A DNA stretch of 57,245 nucleotides. Source: an uncultured bacterium (GTDB lineage: Bacteria > Verrucomicrobiota > Kiritimatiellia > CAIVKH01). The translations under genes were made by a program, and so were the position numbers. Each line of letters opens with the position of its first letter. The first letter of the stretch is position 1. This document shows positions 15,901-24,644 of the stretch, one piece after another. The DNA lies in assembly GCA_937958885.1 (NCBI GenBank), contig CALGMT010000030.1, positions 1-57,245 on the forward strand. The letters run 5' to 3'. The notes below the pieces were generated by a model, which saw nothing but the letters and a program-made list of their open reading frames with translations, was not told the origin of the DNA and did not search any database.

Positions 15901-16982
15901 TTCGACGGATCGCCGTCGAAAAAGCGGTCGGTGAAGATGAAGTAGAAATTCTGATCCCGCCAATCATCCGGCGAGGGATGTCCCGCGCGCGTCGGCGCGA
16001 GCACGCGATAGACGAACGGATTCGCGCGCGCGTAGGTTTCATCTTCGACCGCCGTCGAACTCGTCCCCGTCCGGCACAGAAACGTGGTGAGGAAGTCGCT
16101 GTACGGGACGCGAATGTAGTACTCGACCGTATCGCCGGCGGCGAACGAGCCGGCGGGAATCGTGCCGCTGTAGTAGATGTTGTTCGTGCTCGTGCTGTGG
16201 AACAGCATCGGCGCGCTGTTCCACACCGTGCCGGTCGCGTGTTTGTAGAAGACGGCGCTGCCGGTCTGGAGTTGATTGCCCGCCTCCCCGCCGCCTTGAA
16301 ATTGATTGCCGCTAAAAATCGTCACGGCGGTGTTCGAATAGATTTCGAAAATTGGCGCGCGCATGAACCCCACGCCCGGTTCGTGGTTATGCGGAATGTG
16401 CCAGGCATTGCCCTTGCGCGGACGGAAGGACGCATTGCGGGTGAGGACCACCCGATCGATTCGAATCCCGTCTTCGCGCATCCACACATTGAATGTGTGC
16501 ATGCCGGGGGAAGGGACCTGAATCGCTGCCGCGCCGCCCGACAAGTTGGCATTCGTCCAGCCCCAGGTTCCGTAAGCCGACCACACGATGGGTCCGCCTG
16601 CATTCGTCTGGCCATTCAGGCCGACGTGCACCGAATCGTCGTTGCCGTCCGTGGGGCGCGCGCGCAGCCATACGTAGTACGTGCCGGAGGTCGTGAAATT
16701 CGCCGTGTAATCGATCTGCGGGCTGGTCGAGGTCCATGCCGCGATCACATTCGAACCGATGTCCGGCAGCGCGCGCACGAAGGCGGACCCGTGGAAGCCC
16801 GCCAAATCATTTGTGGCGACCCACGCATGCGCCCCGCGCGGCGTAGTGCTGGAGAAACCTTCCGCCTCGAATTGGATTACACCGCCGGACTCGGGATACG
16901 GCGGCTGTGCGCGCGTCGTGCTTAAACACGCGCACCCGCAGACCAGCCGGACGGCGGTCCCGATCAAAGCACCCCGGTTCAC
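12954..16982 (-). CDS. Large secreted GH13 alpha-amylase-like enzyme
   Basis: This 1342-residue protein starts at GTG and has a signal peptide ending near STTRA-Q. Residues 33-185 form a beta-sandwich like a CBM (FEAEGF... VWLRARP). The GH13 barrel spans about 345-760. It contains LDIVLNHQG, DGFRLDTVKHADV with the nucleophile Asp, FGEVYDG with the acid/base Glu, and FIDNHDRPRF. After it come an SbsA-like Ig domain (about 860-945), a second Ig domain (955-1040), a malectin-like domain (1049-1200) and Asp-rich TSP3-type repeats (DTDHDGIPNWW, DADGDGFTNLEEF) from 1215. It should degrade alpha-glucans outside the cytoplasm. The C-terminal region is shared in outline with both secreted proteases at 50885 and 54760. 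Confidence 0.88.
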   Translation of the reverse strand: MNRGALIGTAVRLVCGCACLSTTRAQPPYPESGGVIQFEAEGFSSTTPRGAHAWVATNDLAGFHGSAFVRALPDIGSNVIAAWTSTSPQIDYTANFTTSGTYYVWLRARPTDGNDDSVHVGLNGQTNAGGPIVWSAYGTWGWTNANLSGGAAAIQVPSPGMHTFNVWMREDGIRIDRVVLTRNASFRPRKGNAWHIPHNHEPGVGFMRAPIFEIYSNTAVTIFSGNQFQGGGEAGNQLQTGSAVFYKHATGTVWNSAPMLFHSTSTNNIYYSGTIPAGSFAAGDTVEYYIRVPYSDFLTTFLCRTGTSSTAVEDETYARANPFVYRVLAPTRAGHPSPDDWRDQNFYFIFTDRFFDGDPSNNTANPQSAYNPSNSRRIHGGDFKGILKKLDYIQALGATALWITPIPQNVGNSGYHGYGAYNFYALQPNWGSTNDLIELVEAVHARGMYICLDIVLNHQGNRIDSANPGWSTSFNLAGYPPRWTTGTPYPPPFNQLTNFHNNGHIQNYVDPDQVLGELSGLDDLRTETLHVRTNLVNIYKHWISAADFDGFRLDTVKHADVGVWQFFNSEIRSFASAIGKTNFFQFGEVYDGSDAKCGYYTGTRAGGAFANDSVVDFPLYFRVNDVFASAAGNTKQIEDRYNAIASNYDPYAHYRLVTFIDNHDRPRFMSAAANNTNRLALALSWLYSARGIPCLYYGTEQNFNGNNDPANREDMFDGQYEQGPSLGDNFNMTQGSFLRVAFLNNLRRLYPSLRRGTHVNLWNNSSGPGLFAYARRLGSEEVFVVFNTAGGTQTLPARPTSYPAGTVLVNLFNTNETLTVTGATDGIPPVNVPGGGFKMFIAADRILPLDPVVIAQTPAHYSTNVVATAPLALTFSKSMNTSAAQAAFTVSPPVGGSFTWNAARTVMTFTPSPGFAGNTAIVVRVNTNAIDAESGNRFHAAFETLFHTAPASYTDSVPPAIWVHSPAHGSVVSNVLAIAGVATDNVAIAAVEVQIDGGDWAAATGAYAWTYTIDTRHFLNGTRQIAARARDSSGNLSAPALLDVRFVNIPGPYEARLAAGNFTAATNCDALVWTPDQPWRPGSFGWLSGTNGFIGSTISNLCAAAQPLFQRERYSTTASTLDYRFDLPEGRYEITLLQTETWVTGVNQRVFDLYIEGVRTLTNFDIFAVSGGMNLPLVQTFEVDVDDARLDLHFIPWADNARVSGIGVRRIGEVDTDHDGIPNWWMLAWFDHPTGQEFDQSLAHQDADGDGFTNLEEFIAQTSPLDPDDHPHIRDFVLDPLPRAFVPSSPNRRYDLQWKPDPIATSDWITVAADQPGTGALLPIIDTNAPPQGVYRILIRIP

Positions 16983-17541
16983 CCGTACAACCTAACGCAA
17001 TTGCACGTGCGGGTTAAGGGTTTTAGTCAATAAATTTATGGTTTGGGTTTTGGCTTGTTGATCTCTGTATTCTTGTTTCGGGCTGCATCGGGGGCGGACC
17101 ACAGTCGGTCTGTGATGCTGGCGAGGCATGAGAGAAAATGGTGGGTTTAGAGTCTTTGGCGGCCCTCGGTGTGGCCAAAAATTGGCGTGCAGGCTTCGAG
17201 TGGGCGCGAGATTCATGAGGCTTTGTCGCGGGCCGACGAGTGCTGCTCGTGGTTCGACCTTGGATGCGAAACGGAAGTGCACTTTGACCGGACAGATGCG
17301 ATACGTCACAACAATCAAGAACGATGCGGGCGCGTTCACGCCACGAATCTAAGACCGCCCTCTTTCCCCTTGCCTCGTCTGCGAATCTCCACCCCCCATT
17401 AATTACCTGGCTCCTCCCCAACGATGTTAATATTCATCGTTTGACCCTTTTGACACAACGATGTTAACATTCATCGTTTGACCCCTTTTGGGAATCCTTT
17501 AGGGAATCCGCTGTTTCCTGAACAACTCAATTGAACGTGTG
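16983..17541. other. 559-bp spacer without a convincing gene
   Basis: Both flanking genes are on the - strand. The part next to the amylase start is AT-richer than its surroundings (aataaatttatgg near 17030) and probably holds that gene's promoter. Read on the - strand, TTGACT occurs about 45 bases upstream of the GTG, but no good -10 is placed with it. Short overlapping frames in 17023-17421 look random. The distal part carries the tandem repeat at 17421-17489. Confidence 0.5.
17421..17489. repeat. Tandem 37-bp repeat with an AAAAGGGGTCA word
   Basis: Two copies of ACGATGTTAAYATTCATCGT followed by TTGACCC(C)TTTTG start at 17421 and 17458. Each contains a small palindrome (ACGATG...CATCGT). 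On the - strand the unit reads AAAAGGGGTCAAACGATGAA. A third copy, lacking the first two bases, ends the element at 44981-45010. The same AAAAGGGGTCA word, in other contexts, occurs at 44728 and near 57107. Confidence 0.8.
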
Positions 17542-18594
17542 TCAACAACCCGTTGGGGCAGCAGCCCCTAAAGGACCGAACCTTTTTTCGGCGAAGGGCG
17601 CGACGAGGGTGACGGCAGGGAAGGCGGCTAGCACGTCTTTTTCATTATCGGCGGCGAAGAGCAGCTTTACGTTGGGACCTGCGTCCATTGTGAAATAAAG
17701 CGGTAATCCGGCGTCGCGCAGGGCCCAAATGTCGTGCATGACAGCAACGGATTGCGGATACCAAAAAAGCACCGGCGGCCACGCCGCGAGCCCGGTGGCG
17801 TGCATCGCAAGCGCGTTGGACTCCGCTGTGCGGCCGAGCAGCTCGAAGTCGCGCGCGTCGATCGCGCTCTTGATCAGTTCAAGGTCGTGCGCCACTTTCA
17901 CGGGCCAGGCTTCGTAAAAGGACGACGTGCGCCGCGTGCGCTTCATCGCCTCGCGCGAGCTGATGGGCTTCTGGTCCTCAGAAATGGTCAACACCCCGAT
18001 ACGCAGTTCCGGCCAGACGCCGGGAACGGGAACAGCGTAACTGTCCATGCCGTCTTCGTCGGCCCCGGCTTCCCATTCGACGAAGCCCTCATAAACCGAG
18101 CGGCACGCGCTGCCGCTGCCAAGCCGGGCGAGGATCGATTGGTGCCGCTTCGAGAGTCCCCATCCGAACAGATCGTCCAGCGCGAAAACAAGCGCGGCGA
18201 AACCCGATGCCGACGAGGCCATCCCCGCCGCGGTGGGGACGGTGTTCCGTGTCTCGATGCGAAAGAAAACCGTCGGCGACGGGCGGAACAGGTTCAAATA
18301 GGTCGATAGCGCTTTAGTGAATTTTGACCGTACGGGAACTGGCTGGTCATTCAGAATCACTTCATCACGCGCGACGGTGGAGAGGCATACCTTCGTGGTC
18401 GTGCCGAGCGCGCCGAGCGACACGGACAGCGAGGCGGTGATCGGCAGGTTCAATTCCTCGTTGCGTTTGCCCCAGTATTTGCAGAGCGCGATATTTGCCG
18501 GCGCGTATGCCGTCGAACAGAATTTGACGGGCATGCGCCCGAATCGCTCGCCGAGGATCAGGCGGACTACATCGCGTTTTTTGATGGAAGCCAT
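17542..18594 (-). CDS. mvaD: Diphosphomevalonate decarboxylase
   Basis: This 350-residue GHMP-superfamily enzyme decarboxylates mevalonate diphosphate to isopentenyl diphosphate using ATP. The family motifs are APANIALCKYWGKRN near residue 31, the ATP-binding loop AAGMASSASGFAAL, GSGSACRSVYEGFVEW, and the MDAGPNVKLL segment near the C-terminus. The start at 18594 gives an about 25-residue leader before the core; an internal ATG at residue 21 is possible. No other mevalonate-pathway gene is adjacent, so it stands alone here. Confidence 0.88.
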   Translation of the reverse strand: MASIKKRDVVRLILGERFGRMPVKFCSTAYAPANIALCKYWGKRNEELNLPITASLSVSLGALGTTTKVCLSTVARDEVILNDQPVPVRSKFTKALSTYLNLFRPSPTVFFRIETRNTVPTAAGMASSASGFAALVFALDDLFGWGLSKRHQSILARLGSGSACRSVYEGFVEWEAGADEDGMDSYAVPVPGVWPELRIGVLTISEDQKPISSREAMKRTRRTSSFYEAWPVKVAHDLELIKSAIDARDFELLGRTAESNALAMHATGLAAWPPVLFWYPQSVAVMHDIWALRDAGLPLYFTMDAGPNVKLLFAADNEKDVLAAFPAVTLVAPFAEKRFGPLGAAAPTGC

Positions 18595-18780
18595 CGGGCG
18601 CCCTTATCCCAAACGCCCGCCCCGCAATCAAGCGCGCCGGCGAACCGGCGAAATTCGCCGATTGCCCTTCAGACCAGATGCACACAAGATTTTTGCTTGT
18701 CAAGCGGCAGCCTTGTGGTGGTCGCACGGAGGGCGCAATTTGCCTAACATTTTCTTTATCAGGTTTTCCCCTATTTTGTG

Positions 18781-18810
18781 TTGACCGGCGCGCGGGCGCG
18801 CGAGCATACT
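18781..18810 (+). promoter_or_regulatory. Candidate promoter with GC palindrome for the transporter operon
   Basis: TTGACC (18781-18786) and CATACT (18805-18810) are 18 bp apart; TACTAT at 18807 is an alternative -10. The spacer contains GCGCGC GG GCGCGC, a near-perfect palindrome that could be an operator. The rest of the 348-bp divergent spacer 18595-18942 shows nothing else beyond the small frame at 18824. Confidence 0.4.
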
Positions 18811-18823
18811 ATTTTTTGAGTCT

Positions 18824-18940
18824 ATGAACCGCATCGGACATCGTTCTTGTGCCGCTGCGCTGACCCGATACGTTGCGGGCCAACGGGGGGATTGGTTTAG
18901 GAGCGTGGCAGCCCGCGCCATGCTGGGGAGGCCGTTCTGA
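18824..18940 (+). CDS. Possible 38-residue leader peptide ahead of the NCS1 gene
   Basis: An ATG just downstream of the candidate promoter opens a frame that ends 2 bases before the transporter ATG. The product begins MNRIGHRSCAAALTRY and is basic. The ribosome site is weak (TGAG). The tight junction (TGA-cc-ATG) would allow translational coupling, but codon use is uninformative and it may be chance. Confidence 0.3.
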   Translation: MNRIGHRSCAAALTRYVAGQRGDWFRSVAARAMLGRPF

Positions 18941-18942
18941 CC

Positions 18943-20463
18943 ATGTCCGAATCGTTGCGGTCCGATTTGTCGCCCGATGAATTGGCGCGTCTGCGGCACA
19001 GTCCGCTGTTCAACGACGATCTCGCGCCTGTGCGGTCCCGAGACCGGCGGTGGGGCCTGGTCGATATCGCGCACCTGTGGGTCGGTATGTCGGTGTGCAT
19101 TCCGACCTACATGCTGGCGAGCAGCCTGATTGAAGGCGGGATGAACTGGTGGCAGGCGGTGCTGACGGTCGCGCTCGGCAACCTGATCGTGCTCATCCCG
19201 ATGATCCTGAACGGGCACGCGGGCACGAAGTACGGCATCACGTTTCCGGTCTTTGCGCGGGCGGCGTTCGGGACGGCCGGCACGCACATTGCGTCTGTCC
19301 TGCGTGCGATCGTCGCGTGCGGGTGGTTCGGCATTCAAACATGGATTGGCGGGTTTGCGATTTACAAGCTGCTGCTGCTCCAGTGGCCCGGATTGGCGGA
19401 CACCGCGACGATCGCGATCTTCAGCTCGGAGCATGCCCCGGTCAACACGGCGCAGTTCGCGTGCTTCCTCTTTTTCTGGTGGATCAATGTCGCGATTTTC
19501 TGGCGCGGCATGGAAAGCATCCGCAAGGTGGAAAACTGGGGCGCGCCGCTGTTGATCGCGCTTGGGCTGGCGCTGCTGGCGTGGGCGTACATCAAAGCGG
19601 ACGGATTCGGCCCCATGCTGTCGCAGCCCGCGCGGTTCGCGTCGTCCCGCGAGTTCTGGAGTTTTTTCTTTCCTAGTCTGACGGCGATGGTGGGGTTCTG
19701 GGCGACGCTGTCGCTGAACATTCCCGACTTCACGCGCGAGGCGAAAAGCCAGCGCGCGCAGATGTGGGGCCAGTTCCTCGGCCTGAACACGACGATGCCG
19801 TTCTACGCCTTCATCGGCGTCGCGGTGACGAGTGCGACTGTGGTGATCTTTGGGGAGGCGATCTGGAATCCTGTCGAGTTGCTCGCGCGCTTCGACAGCG
19901 TGGGGTTGATGATCGTCTCGATGTTCGCGTTGACGCTGGCGACGCTGACGACGAACCTCGCCGCGAACACGGTGGCGCCGGCGACGGCCTTCTCGAATTT
20001 TCTGCCGCGCGCGATTAGCCTGCGCGTCGGCGGTATGATCACGGGCATCATCGGCATCGCGATGATGCCGTGGAAACTGATCGCCGACCCGACCGGCTAC
20101 ATCTTCACCTGGTTGATCGGCTATTCCGCGCTGCTCGGTCCGATCGGCGGCATCCTGGTCTGCGACTATTTCGTGATTCGCCGCCGCGAGCTGAACCTCG
20201 CTGCGCTGTATGACCCGCGCGGGGAATACCGCTATCAAGGCGGTTACAACCTGCGCGCGCTGATCGCGCTCGCGCTGGCGATCGCGCCGAATGCGCCGGG
20301 GTTCCTGATCAAAATCGGGAAAATGGCGCCAAACGAGTTGTGGACCGGCATATACCACTACGCGTGGTTCATCGGATTCCTGATTGCGTTCGTGCTGTAC
20401 TATCTGCTGATGGCGTCCTATCGTCCGAATCATGCGCCCGAGGCGCAGGGGGAGACATCATGA
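18943..20463 (+). CDS. NCS1-family nucleobase:cation symporter
   Basis: This 506-residue membrane protein has about twelve hydrophobic helices. The N-terminal cytoplasmic segment contains [11 protein letters not shown] and [46 protein letters not shown] and [12 protein letters not shown] follow, and these are characteristic of NCS1 uracil/hydantoin/allantoin transporters. It likely imports a pyrimidine or hydantoin. The context of PreT/PreA downstream favours uracil, thymine or dihydropyrimidines. GGGGAGG (18925-18931) supports the start, and the stop overlaps the aminotransferase by ATGA. Confidence 0.85.
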   Translation: MSESLRSDLSPDELARLRHSPLFNDDLAPVRSRDRRWGLVDIAHLWVGMSVCIPTYMLASSLIEGGMNWWQAVLTVALGNLIVLIPMILNGHAGTKYGITFPVFARAAFGTAGTHIASVLRAIVACGWFGIQTWIGGFAIYKLLLLQWPGLADTATIAIFSSEHAPVNTAQFACFLFFWWINVAIFWRGMESIRKVENWGAPLLIALGLALLAWAYIKADGFGPMLSQPARFASSREFWSFFFPSLTAMVGFWATLSLNIPDFTREAKSQRAQMWGQFLGLNTTMPFYAFIGVAVTSATVVIFGEAIWNPVELLARFDSVGLMIVSMFALTLATLTTNLAANTVAPATAFSNFLPRAISLRVGGMITGIIGIAMMPWKLIADPTGYIFTWLIGYSALLGPIGGILVCDYFVIRRRELNLAALYDPRGEYRYQGGYNLRALIALALAIAPNAPGFLIKIGKMAPNELWTGIYHYAWFIGFLIAFVLYYLLMASYRPNHAPEAQGETS

Positions 20464-21806
20464 GTGGGTATGCGCCAGTTCTGCCGCCGTTCGAGTACGC
20501 GCCGAAGCCCTATAGCGGCCCGTCGTATGACGAAACCCTCGCGCTGCGGAAGCAGTTCCTCTCGCCGGGGTTGTTCCTCTACTACTCCAAGCCGCTGATG
20601 ATCGTCGAAGGAAAGATGCAATATGTCTTCGACGAAAGCGGGCGACGCTATCTCGATGCGTTCGGCGGCATCGTCACCGTCAGCGTCGGCCACTGCCATC
20701 CGCATGTGACGCAGGCGGCGGTGAACCAGCTCAACACCATCGCGCATACGACGACGATCTACCTCAACAATGTCATCTGCGAATACGCGGAGAAGCTTGC
20801 GTCGAAAATGCCCGGTAACCTCAAGTGCATCTATTTTGTAAACTCCGGCTCCGAGGCCAACGACCTCGCGATGCTCATGGCGCGCGCTTACACCGGGAAC
20901 TACGACCTGATCGCGCTGCGCAACTGCTACCACGGCGGCGTCGCGTCCACGATGGGCCTCACCGCGCACAGCACGTGGAAATTCAATGTGCCCCACTCGT
21001 TCGGCGTCCACCACGCGATGACCGCCGACCCGTATCGCGGCCCGTGGGGCCGCAACGATCCCGAGGCGGGCAAAAAATACGCCGCCGACGTCAAGGACCT
21101 CATCATGAACGCGACGCCGGGCAAGGTCGCGGGCTTCTTCGCCGAATCGATCCAGGGCGTCGGCGGCGTGGTCGTCTTCCCCGACGGCTACTTGAAGGAG
21201 GCCTATCGCATCGTTCGCGAGCACGGCGGCGTCTGCATCGCGGACGAGGTCCAGGCCGGCTTCGGGCGGACCGGCACGCACTACTGGGGCTTCGAGCGGC
21301 AAGGCGTCATTCCCGACATCGTCACGATGGCCAAAAGCATCGGAAACGGCGCGCCGCTCGCCGCGGTTGTCACCACCCCGGAGATCGCCAAGACCCTGTC
21401 GCAGCGCATCCACTTCAACACCTTCGGCGGAAACCCCGTCTCCTGCGCGATCGGCAAGGCCGTGTTGGAGGTGATCGACCGCGAGGGTCTGCAGGAGCGC
21501 TGCCGCGTGCTCGGCGGACGTCTGCTCGACGGGTTCCGCAAGTTGCATCTCAAATACCCCGTCATCGGCGACGTGCGGGGCGCGGGTCTGATGGCGGCGA
21601 TGGAATTCGTGGCCGACCGCGAATCGAAGGAGCCGAACAAGGCCGCGTGCGTCCACGTCTTCGAGCGCGCCCGCGAGCTCGGCGCGCTGGTCGGCAAGGG
21701 CGGACTCTATGGCAACATCATTCGCATCACCCCGCCGATGTGCGTGACGGAGGCGGACATCGATTTCCTGCTCGAGGTGTTGGATACGGCGTTGGCGGAG
21801 ATCTGA
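20460..21806 (+). CDS. Class III aminotransferase, AGXT2 / beta-alanine:pyruvate-like
   Basis: This 448-residue PLP enzyme resembles alanine-glyoxylate aminotransferase 2. Visible motifs are [24 protein letters not shown], the cofactor-binding [13 protein letters not shown], and the PLP lysine in [14 protein letters not shown] (K292). [10 protein letters not shown] and a C-terminal [10 protein letters not shown] segment follow. AGXT2 relatives transaminate beta-alanine or 3-aminoisobutyrate with pyruvate or glyoxylate. That would turn the end products of pyrimidine reduction into malonate or methylmalonate semialdehyde. ATGA overlap with the transporter and the downstream dehydrogenase at 26122 fit this role. 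Confidence 0.82.
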   Translation: MSGYAPVLPPFEYAPKPYSGPSYDETLALRKQFLSPGLFLYYSKPLMIVEGKMQYVFDESGRRYLDAFGGIVTVSVGHCHPHVTQAAVNQLNTIAHTTTIYLNNVICEYAEKLASKMPGNLKCIYFVNSGSEANDLAMLMARAYTGNYDLIALRNCYHGGVASTMGLTAHSTWKFNVPHSFGVHHAMTADPYRGPWGRNDPEAGKKYAADVKDLIMNATPGKVAGFFAESIQGVGGVVVFPDGYLKEAYRIVREHGGVCIADEVQAGFGRTGTHYWGFERQGVIPDIVTMAKSIGNGAPLAAVVTTPEIAKTLSQRIHFNTFGGNPVSCAIGKAVLEVIDREGLQERCRVLGGRLLDGFRKLHLKYPVIGDVRGAGLMAAMEFVADRESKEPNKAACVHVFERARELGALVGKGGLYGNIIRITPPMCVTEADIDFLLEVLDTALAEI

Positions 21807-21857
21807 ACGGAAAACGGAAAACGGAAGACGAAAGGTCATCCTGGTAGGGCGGGGCCT

Positions 21858-21903
21858 CCGGACCCGCCGGTGAAAAAGACAGCGGCGCGTCGAGACGCCG
21901 CGC
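21858..21903. repeat. Palindromic repeat mosaic before ald
   Basis: The spacer 21807-21920 holds repeated ACGGAAA words and then two palindromic units: GGCGGG...CCCGCC (21849-21868) and GCGGCG...CGCCGC (21882-21901). The words CCGGACCCGCCG (21858) and GCGGCGCGT-GAGA-GCCGCGC (21882-21903) recur at 25978 and 26056 with small changes, in the same order. Confidence 0.65.
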
Positions 21904-21920
21904 TGCCGAAAAAAGGCAAC

Positions 21921-23021
21921 ATGAAGATCGGCATACCGAAGGAAATCAAGGTCAAGGAAAACCGCGTCGCCGGCACGCCCGCCAGTGTGCGGATGCTCGT
22001 GAGCGCGGGCCACGAAGTCCTCGTTCAGCAGGGCGCGGGTGTCGGCAGCGGCTACACGGACGAGCAATATGCCGAAGCGGGCGCGAAGATCGTGCCTGCG
22101 CCTGCCGACGCCTGGTCGGCGGACTTGGTGCTCAAGGTCAAGGAGCCCATCGAATCGGAATACGGATTTCTGCGGCCGGGCCTTCTGCTCTTCACCTATC
22201 TGCATCTCGCCGCCGACCGAAAATTAACCGAAGCGCTTGTGCGCTCCCGCGCGACCGCCATCGCCTACGAGACCGTGCAAGTCGGGCGCCGCCTCCCGCT
22301 GCTCGAACCGATGAGCGAAATCGCCGGTCGCATGAGCGCGATTGTCGGCGCGTACTATTTGAGCAAGGCGCAGGGCGGCGAGGGCGTCCTGCTCGGCGGC
22401 GTGCCCGGCGTGCTGCCGGGCAACGTGCTGATCATCGGCGGCGGCACCGCCGGCATCAACGCGGGCCGCGTCGCCGCCGGCATGGGCGCGGAGGTCACGA
22501 TTCTCGAAGTGGACCTTCAGCAAATGCGCTTCCTCGACATCAGCCTGCGCGGCACCGCGCACACGCTCTTTTCGAACGAGCAAAATCTGATGGACATGCT
22601 CCCGCAGGTGGACTTGCTCATCGGCGCGGTGCTCGTGCCGGGCGCGAAGGCCCCGAAGCTGATCCGCCGCGACATGCTTCGGGCGATGAAGAAAAACACC
22701 GTCTTCGTGGACATCGCGATCGATCAGGGCGGCTGCGCCGAGACCTCGCGCGCGACCACGCACGAAAATCCGATCTACGTCGAGGAAGACACCCTCCACT
22801 ACTGCGTCGCCAACATGCCCGGCGCCTATTGCCGCACCGCGACGCAAGCGCTGACCAACGCGACCATCCCCTACGCGGTGAAACTCGCAAACCTCGGCTT
22901 CGAGGAGGCGCTGGCGCAAGTGCCGGAGCTGGTGCCGGGTCTGAACACGCACGCCGGCCACGTCACGTACAAGGCGGTTGCGGAAGCGCACGGCATGCCG
23001 TGGAAGGAATTTGTGCCGTGA
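21921..23021 (+). CDS. ald: Alanine dehydrogenase
   Basis: This 366-residue NAD+-dependent enzyme interconverts L-alanine and pyruvate plus ammonia. It starts [20 protein letters not shown], the classic Ald opening. It continues with [25 protein letters not shown]-type [19 protein letters not shown], and the NAD+ fold [24 protein letters not shown]. The catalytic-domain end is [20 protein letters not shown]. An upstream in-frame ATG-less extension lies in the repeat, so 21921 is preferred despite a weak ribosome site. In this cluster it would recycle the alanine formed when the aminotransferase uses pyruvate. Confidence 0.92.
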   Translation: MKIGIPKEIKVKENRVAGTPASVRMLVSAGHEVLVQQGAGVGSGYTDEQYAEAGAKIVPAPADAWSADLVLKVKEPIESEYGFLRPGLLLFTYLHLAADRKLTEALVRSRATAIAYETVQVGRRLPLLEPMSEIAGRMSAIVGAYYLSKAQGGEGVLLGGVPGVLPGNVLIIGGGTAGINAGRVAAGMGAEVTILEVDLQQMRFLDISLRGTAHTLFSNEQNLMDMLPQVDLLIGAVLVPGAKAPKLIRRDMLRAMKKNTVFVDIAIDQGGCAETSRATTHENPIYVEEDTLHYCVANMPGAYCRTATQALTNATIPYAVKLANLGFEEALAQVPELVPGLNTHAGHVTYKAVAEAHGMPWKEFVP

Positions 23022-23076
23022 AAGGACAAACAGGATCCGCCGGATCAGTCGGATCCGCATTACCACTCACACCACC

Positions 23077-24528
23077 ATGAAACTCAAACCGATCCTCAGC
23101 GCGAAGCAAGCCGCCGCGAACATGGCGGAGATCGAACCCAGGTACTCGCCGCAGGAGGCGCTCGTCGAGGCCGAGCGCTGCCTCTACTGCTTCGACGCTC
23201 CGTGCATCATGGCGTGTCCGACCGGGATCGATATACCGGCCTTCATCAAGAAAATCGCGCATGGCAACCTCACCGGCGCCGCGCGGACAATTTTGCAGGC
23301 GAACCCGCTGGGCGCTTCCTGCGCGCGTGTGTGTCCGACATCCGCGCTGTGCGAGGGCGCGTGCGTGATGCTCGACCGCGACGAGAAGCCAATCAAGATC
23401 GGACGTCTCCAGCGCTACGCGACCGACCACGTGTTCGAGAACAACATCGCGGTGTTGAAACCCGCCGCGCAGAAGATCGGCAAATCCGTCGCGGTAATCG
23501 GCGGCGGGCCGGCGGGCCTCGGCTGCGCGGCGGAACTCGCGCAGCTCGGCTATGACGTGACCATTTTCGAGAAGGAACAGCAGGCGGGCGGGTTGAACAC
23601 GTACGGAATCGCGTACTACAAGCTCCGGCCCGAGGACAGCCTCGCGGAGGTCGAGCTGGTCAAGAGCCTCGGCGTGAAGATTCGGACCGGCGCCGAAGTC
23701 GGGCGGCGCATCAAGGTCGCGGACCTCGAAAAGAAATTTGACGCGATTTTCGTCGGCGTGGGTCTGGGCCGCACGTATCGGCTCAATATTCCGGGCGAGG
23801 ATCTGCCGGAGGTGTTCGAGGCGCTCGACTTCATCCGTCTGATCCACACGCTGCCGTTGCACAAAGTGCCTGTTGGCCGGCGCGTCGCCGTGATCGGCTG
23901 CGGCAACACCGCGATCGACGCCGTCACGCAGGCCAAGCGGCTCGGCGCGGAGGAGGCGGTTATTGTTTATCGGCGCGGCGAGAAGGACATGCCGGCGTAT
24001 CCATACGAGTATGAAATCGCGAAGGCGGACGGATGCGGGTTTATGTTTCACACCGCGCCGGTCGAAGTGCTGGCGGAGAAGGGACGCGTGACCGGGTTGA
24101 AGTTGGCGCGCACGCGGTTCAATGCGCAAGGGAAGCTGGAGACCGTCAAAGGGTCCGAATTCATCGAGCCGTTCGACATGGTGATCAAGGCGCTCGGCCA
24201 AGAACCGCAGACGGCGATGCTCAAGAAATTGTTTCCGAAACTGAAGCTCGCAAAGGACGGGACTGTTGTGCGCGATCCGGCCTCCGGTCAGACGAGTCTC
24301 AAGCACGTGTTTGTCGGCGGCGATTGCGCCAACGGCGGGCGCGAGGTGGTGAATGCGGTGGGCGAGGGCAAAAAGGCCGCGCGCGGGATTCATCGGTGGT
24401 TGACCGGTGAGCGCGTCGCCGGCCCGATCCAGACCACGCGGCTGGGCGTTGCCGGTCCCCCGTTCGGTTCGGGTCTCGACCACCCGGTGCGCGTGCCGGA
24501 GTTGGAGGCGGAGTATTACAAACGATAA
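23077..24528 (+). CDS. preT: NAD-dependent dihydropyrimidine dehydrogenase, flavin subunit PreT
   Basis: This 483-residue GltD-like protein has N-terminal iron-sulfur cysteines (ERCLYCFDAPCIMACPTGID, CARVCP, CEGAC). The FAD-binding VAVIGGGPAGLGCAAELAQLG lies near residue 138, and the nucleotide-binding VAVIGCGNTAIDAVTQAKRLG near 271. A C-terminal FVGGDCANGGREVVNAVGEGKKAA completes the flavin fold. PreT with PreA reduces uracil and thymine to dihydro forms with NADH, or runs in reverse. The order preT-preA and their spacing support the pair. A short G/A-rich ribosome site is not obvious; the start follows accacc. Confidence 0.88.
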   Translation: MKLKPILSAKQAAANMAEIEPRYSPQEALVEAERCLYCFDAPCIMACPTGIDIPAFIKKIAHGNLTGAARTILQANPLGASCARVCPTSALCEGACVMLDRDEKPIKIGRLQRYATDHVFENNIAVLKPAAQKIGKSVAVIGGGPAGLGCAAELAQLGYDVTIFEKEQQAGGLNTYGIAYYKLRPEDSLAEVELVKSLGVKIRTGAEVGRRIKVADLEKKFDAIFVGVGLGRTYRLNIPGEDLPEVFEALDFIRLIHTLPLHKVPVGRRVAVIGCGNTAIDAVTQAKRLGAEEAVIVYRRGEKDMPAYPYEYEIAKADGCGFMFHTAPVEVLAEKGRVTGLKLARTRFNAQGKLETVKGSEFIEPFDMVIKALGQEPQTAMLKKLFPKLKLAKDGTVVRDPASGQTSLKHVFVGGDCANGGREVVNAVGEGKKAARGIHRWLTGERVAGPIQTTRLGVAGPPFGSGLDHPVRVPELEAEYYKR

Positions 24529-24564
24529 TCGGTCTCGGCCTCGGTCTCGGTTTCGGTCTCGGTT
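24529..24564. repeat. Hexamer array (TCGGTY)6
   Basis: Six consecutive hexamers TCGGTC/TCGGCC/TCGGTT begin immediately after the preT stop. On the - strand they read as CGANNC units, the same degenerate word as the array at 27699. A purine-rich tract (G/A, 24572-24640) follows and supplies a ribosome site for preA. Confidence 0.85.
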
Positions 24565-24644
24565 CGAGGCGGAAAGGGAGGTGGAGGGGGAGAGGGAGAA
24601 GAGGGGGAGAGGGAGGCCGAGGCGGAGGGCGAAAAGGAGAAGAA

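Noticed and set aside
13911-16925. 1004-codon + strand frame opposite the amylase gene
   Set aside because: The amylase frame has clear GH13 motifs; this one is Arg/Val/Gly-rich shadow.
17128-17402. Short frames in the amylase-mvaD spacer
   Set aside because: They overlap one another on both strands, lack ribosome sites and have no recognisable product.
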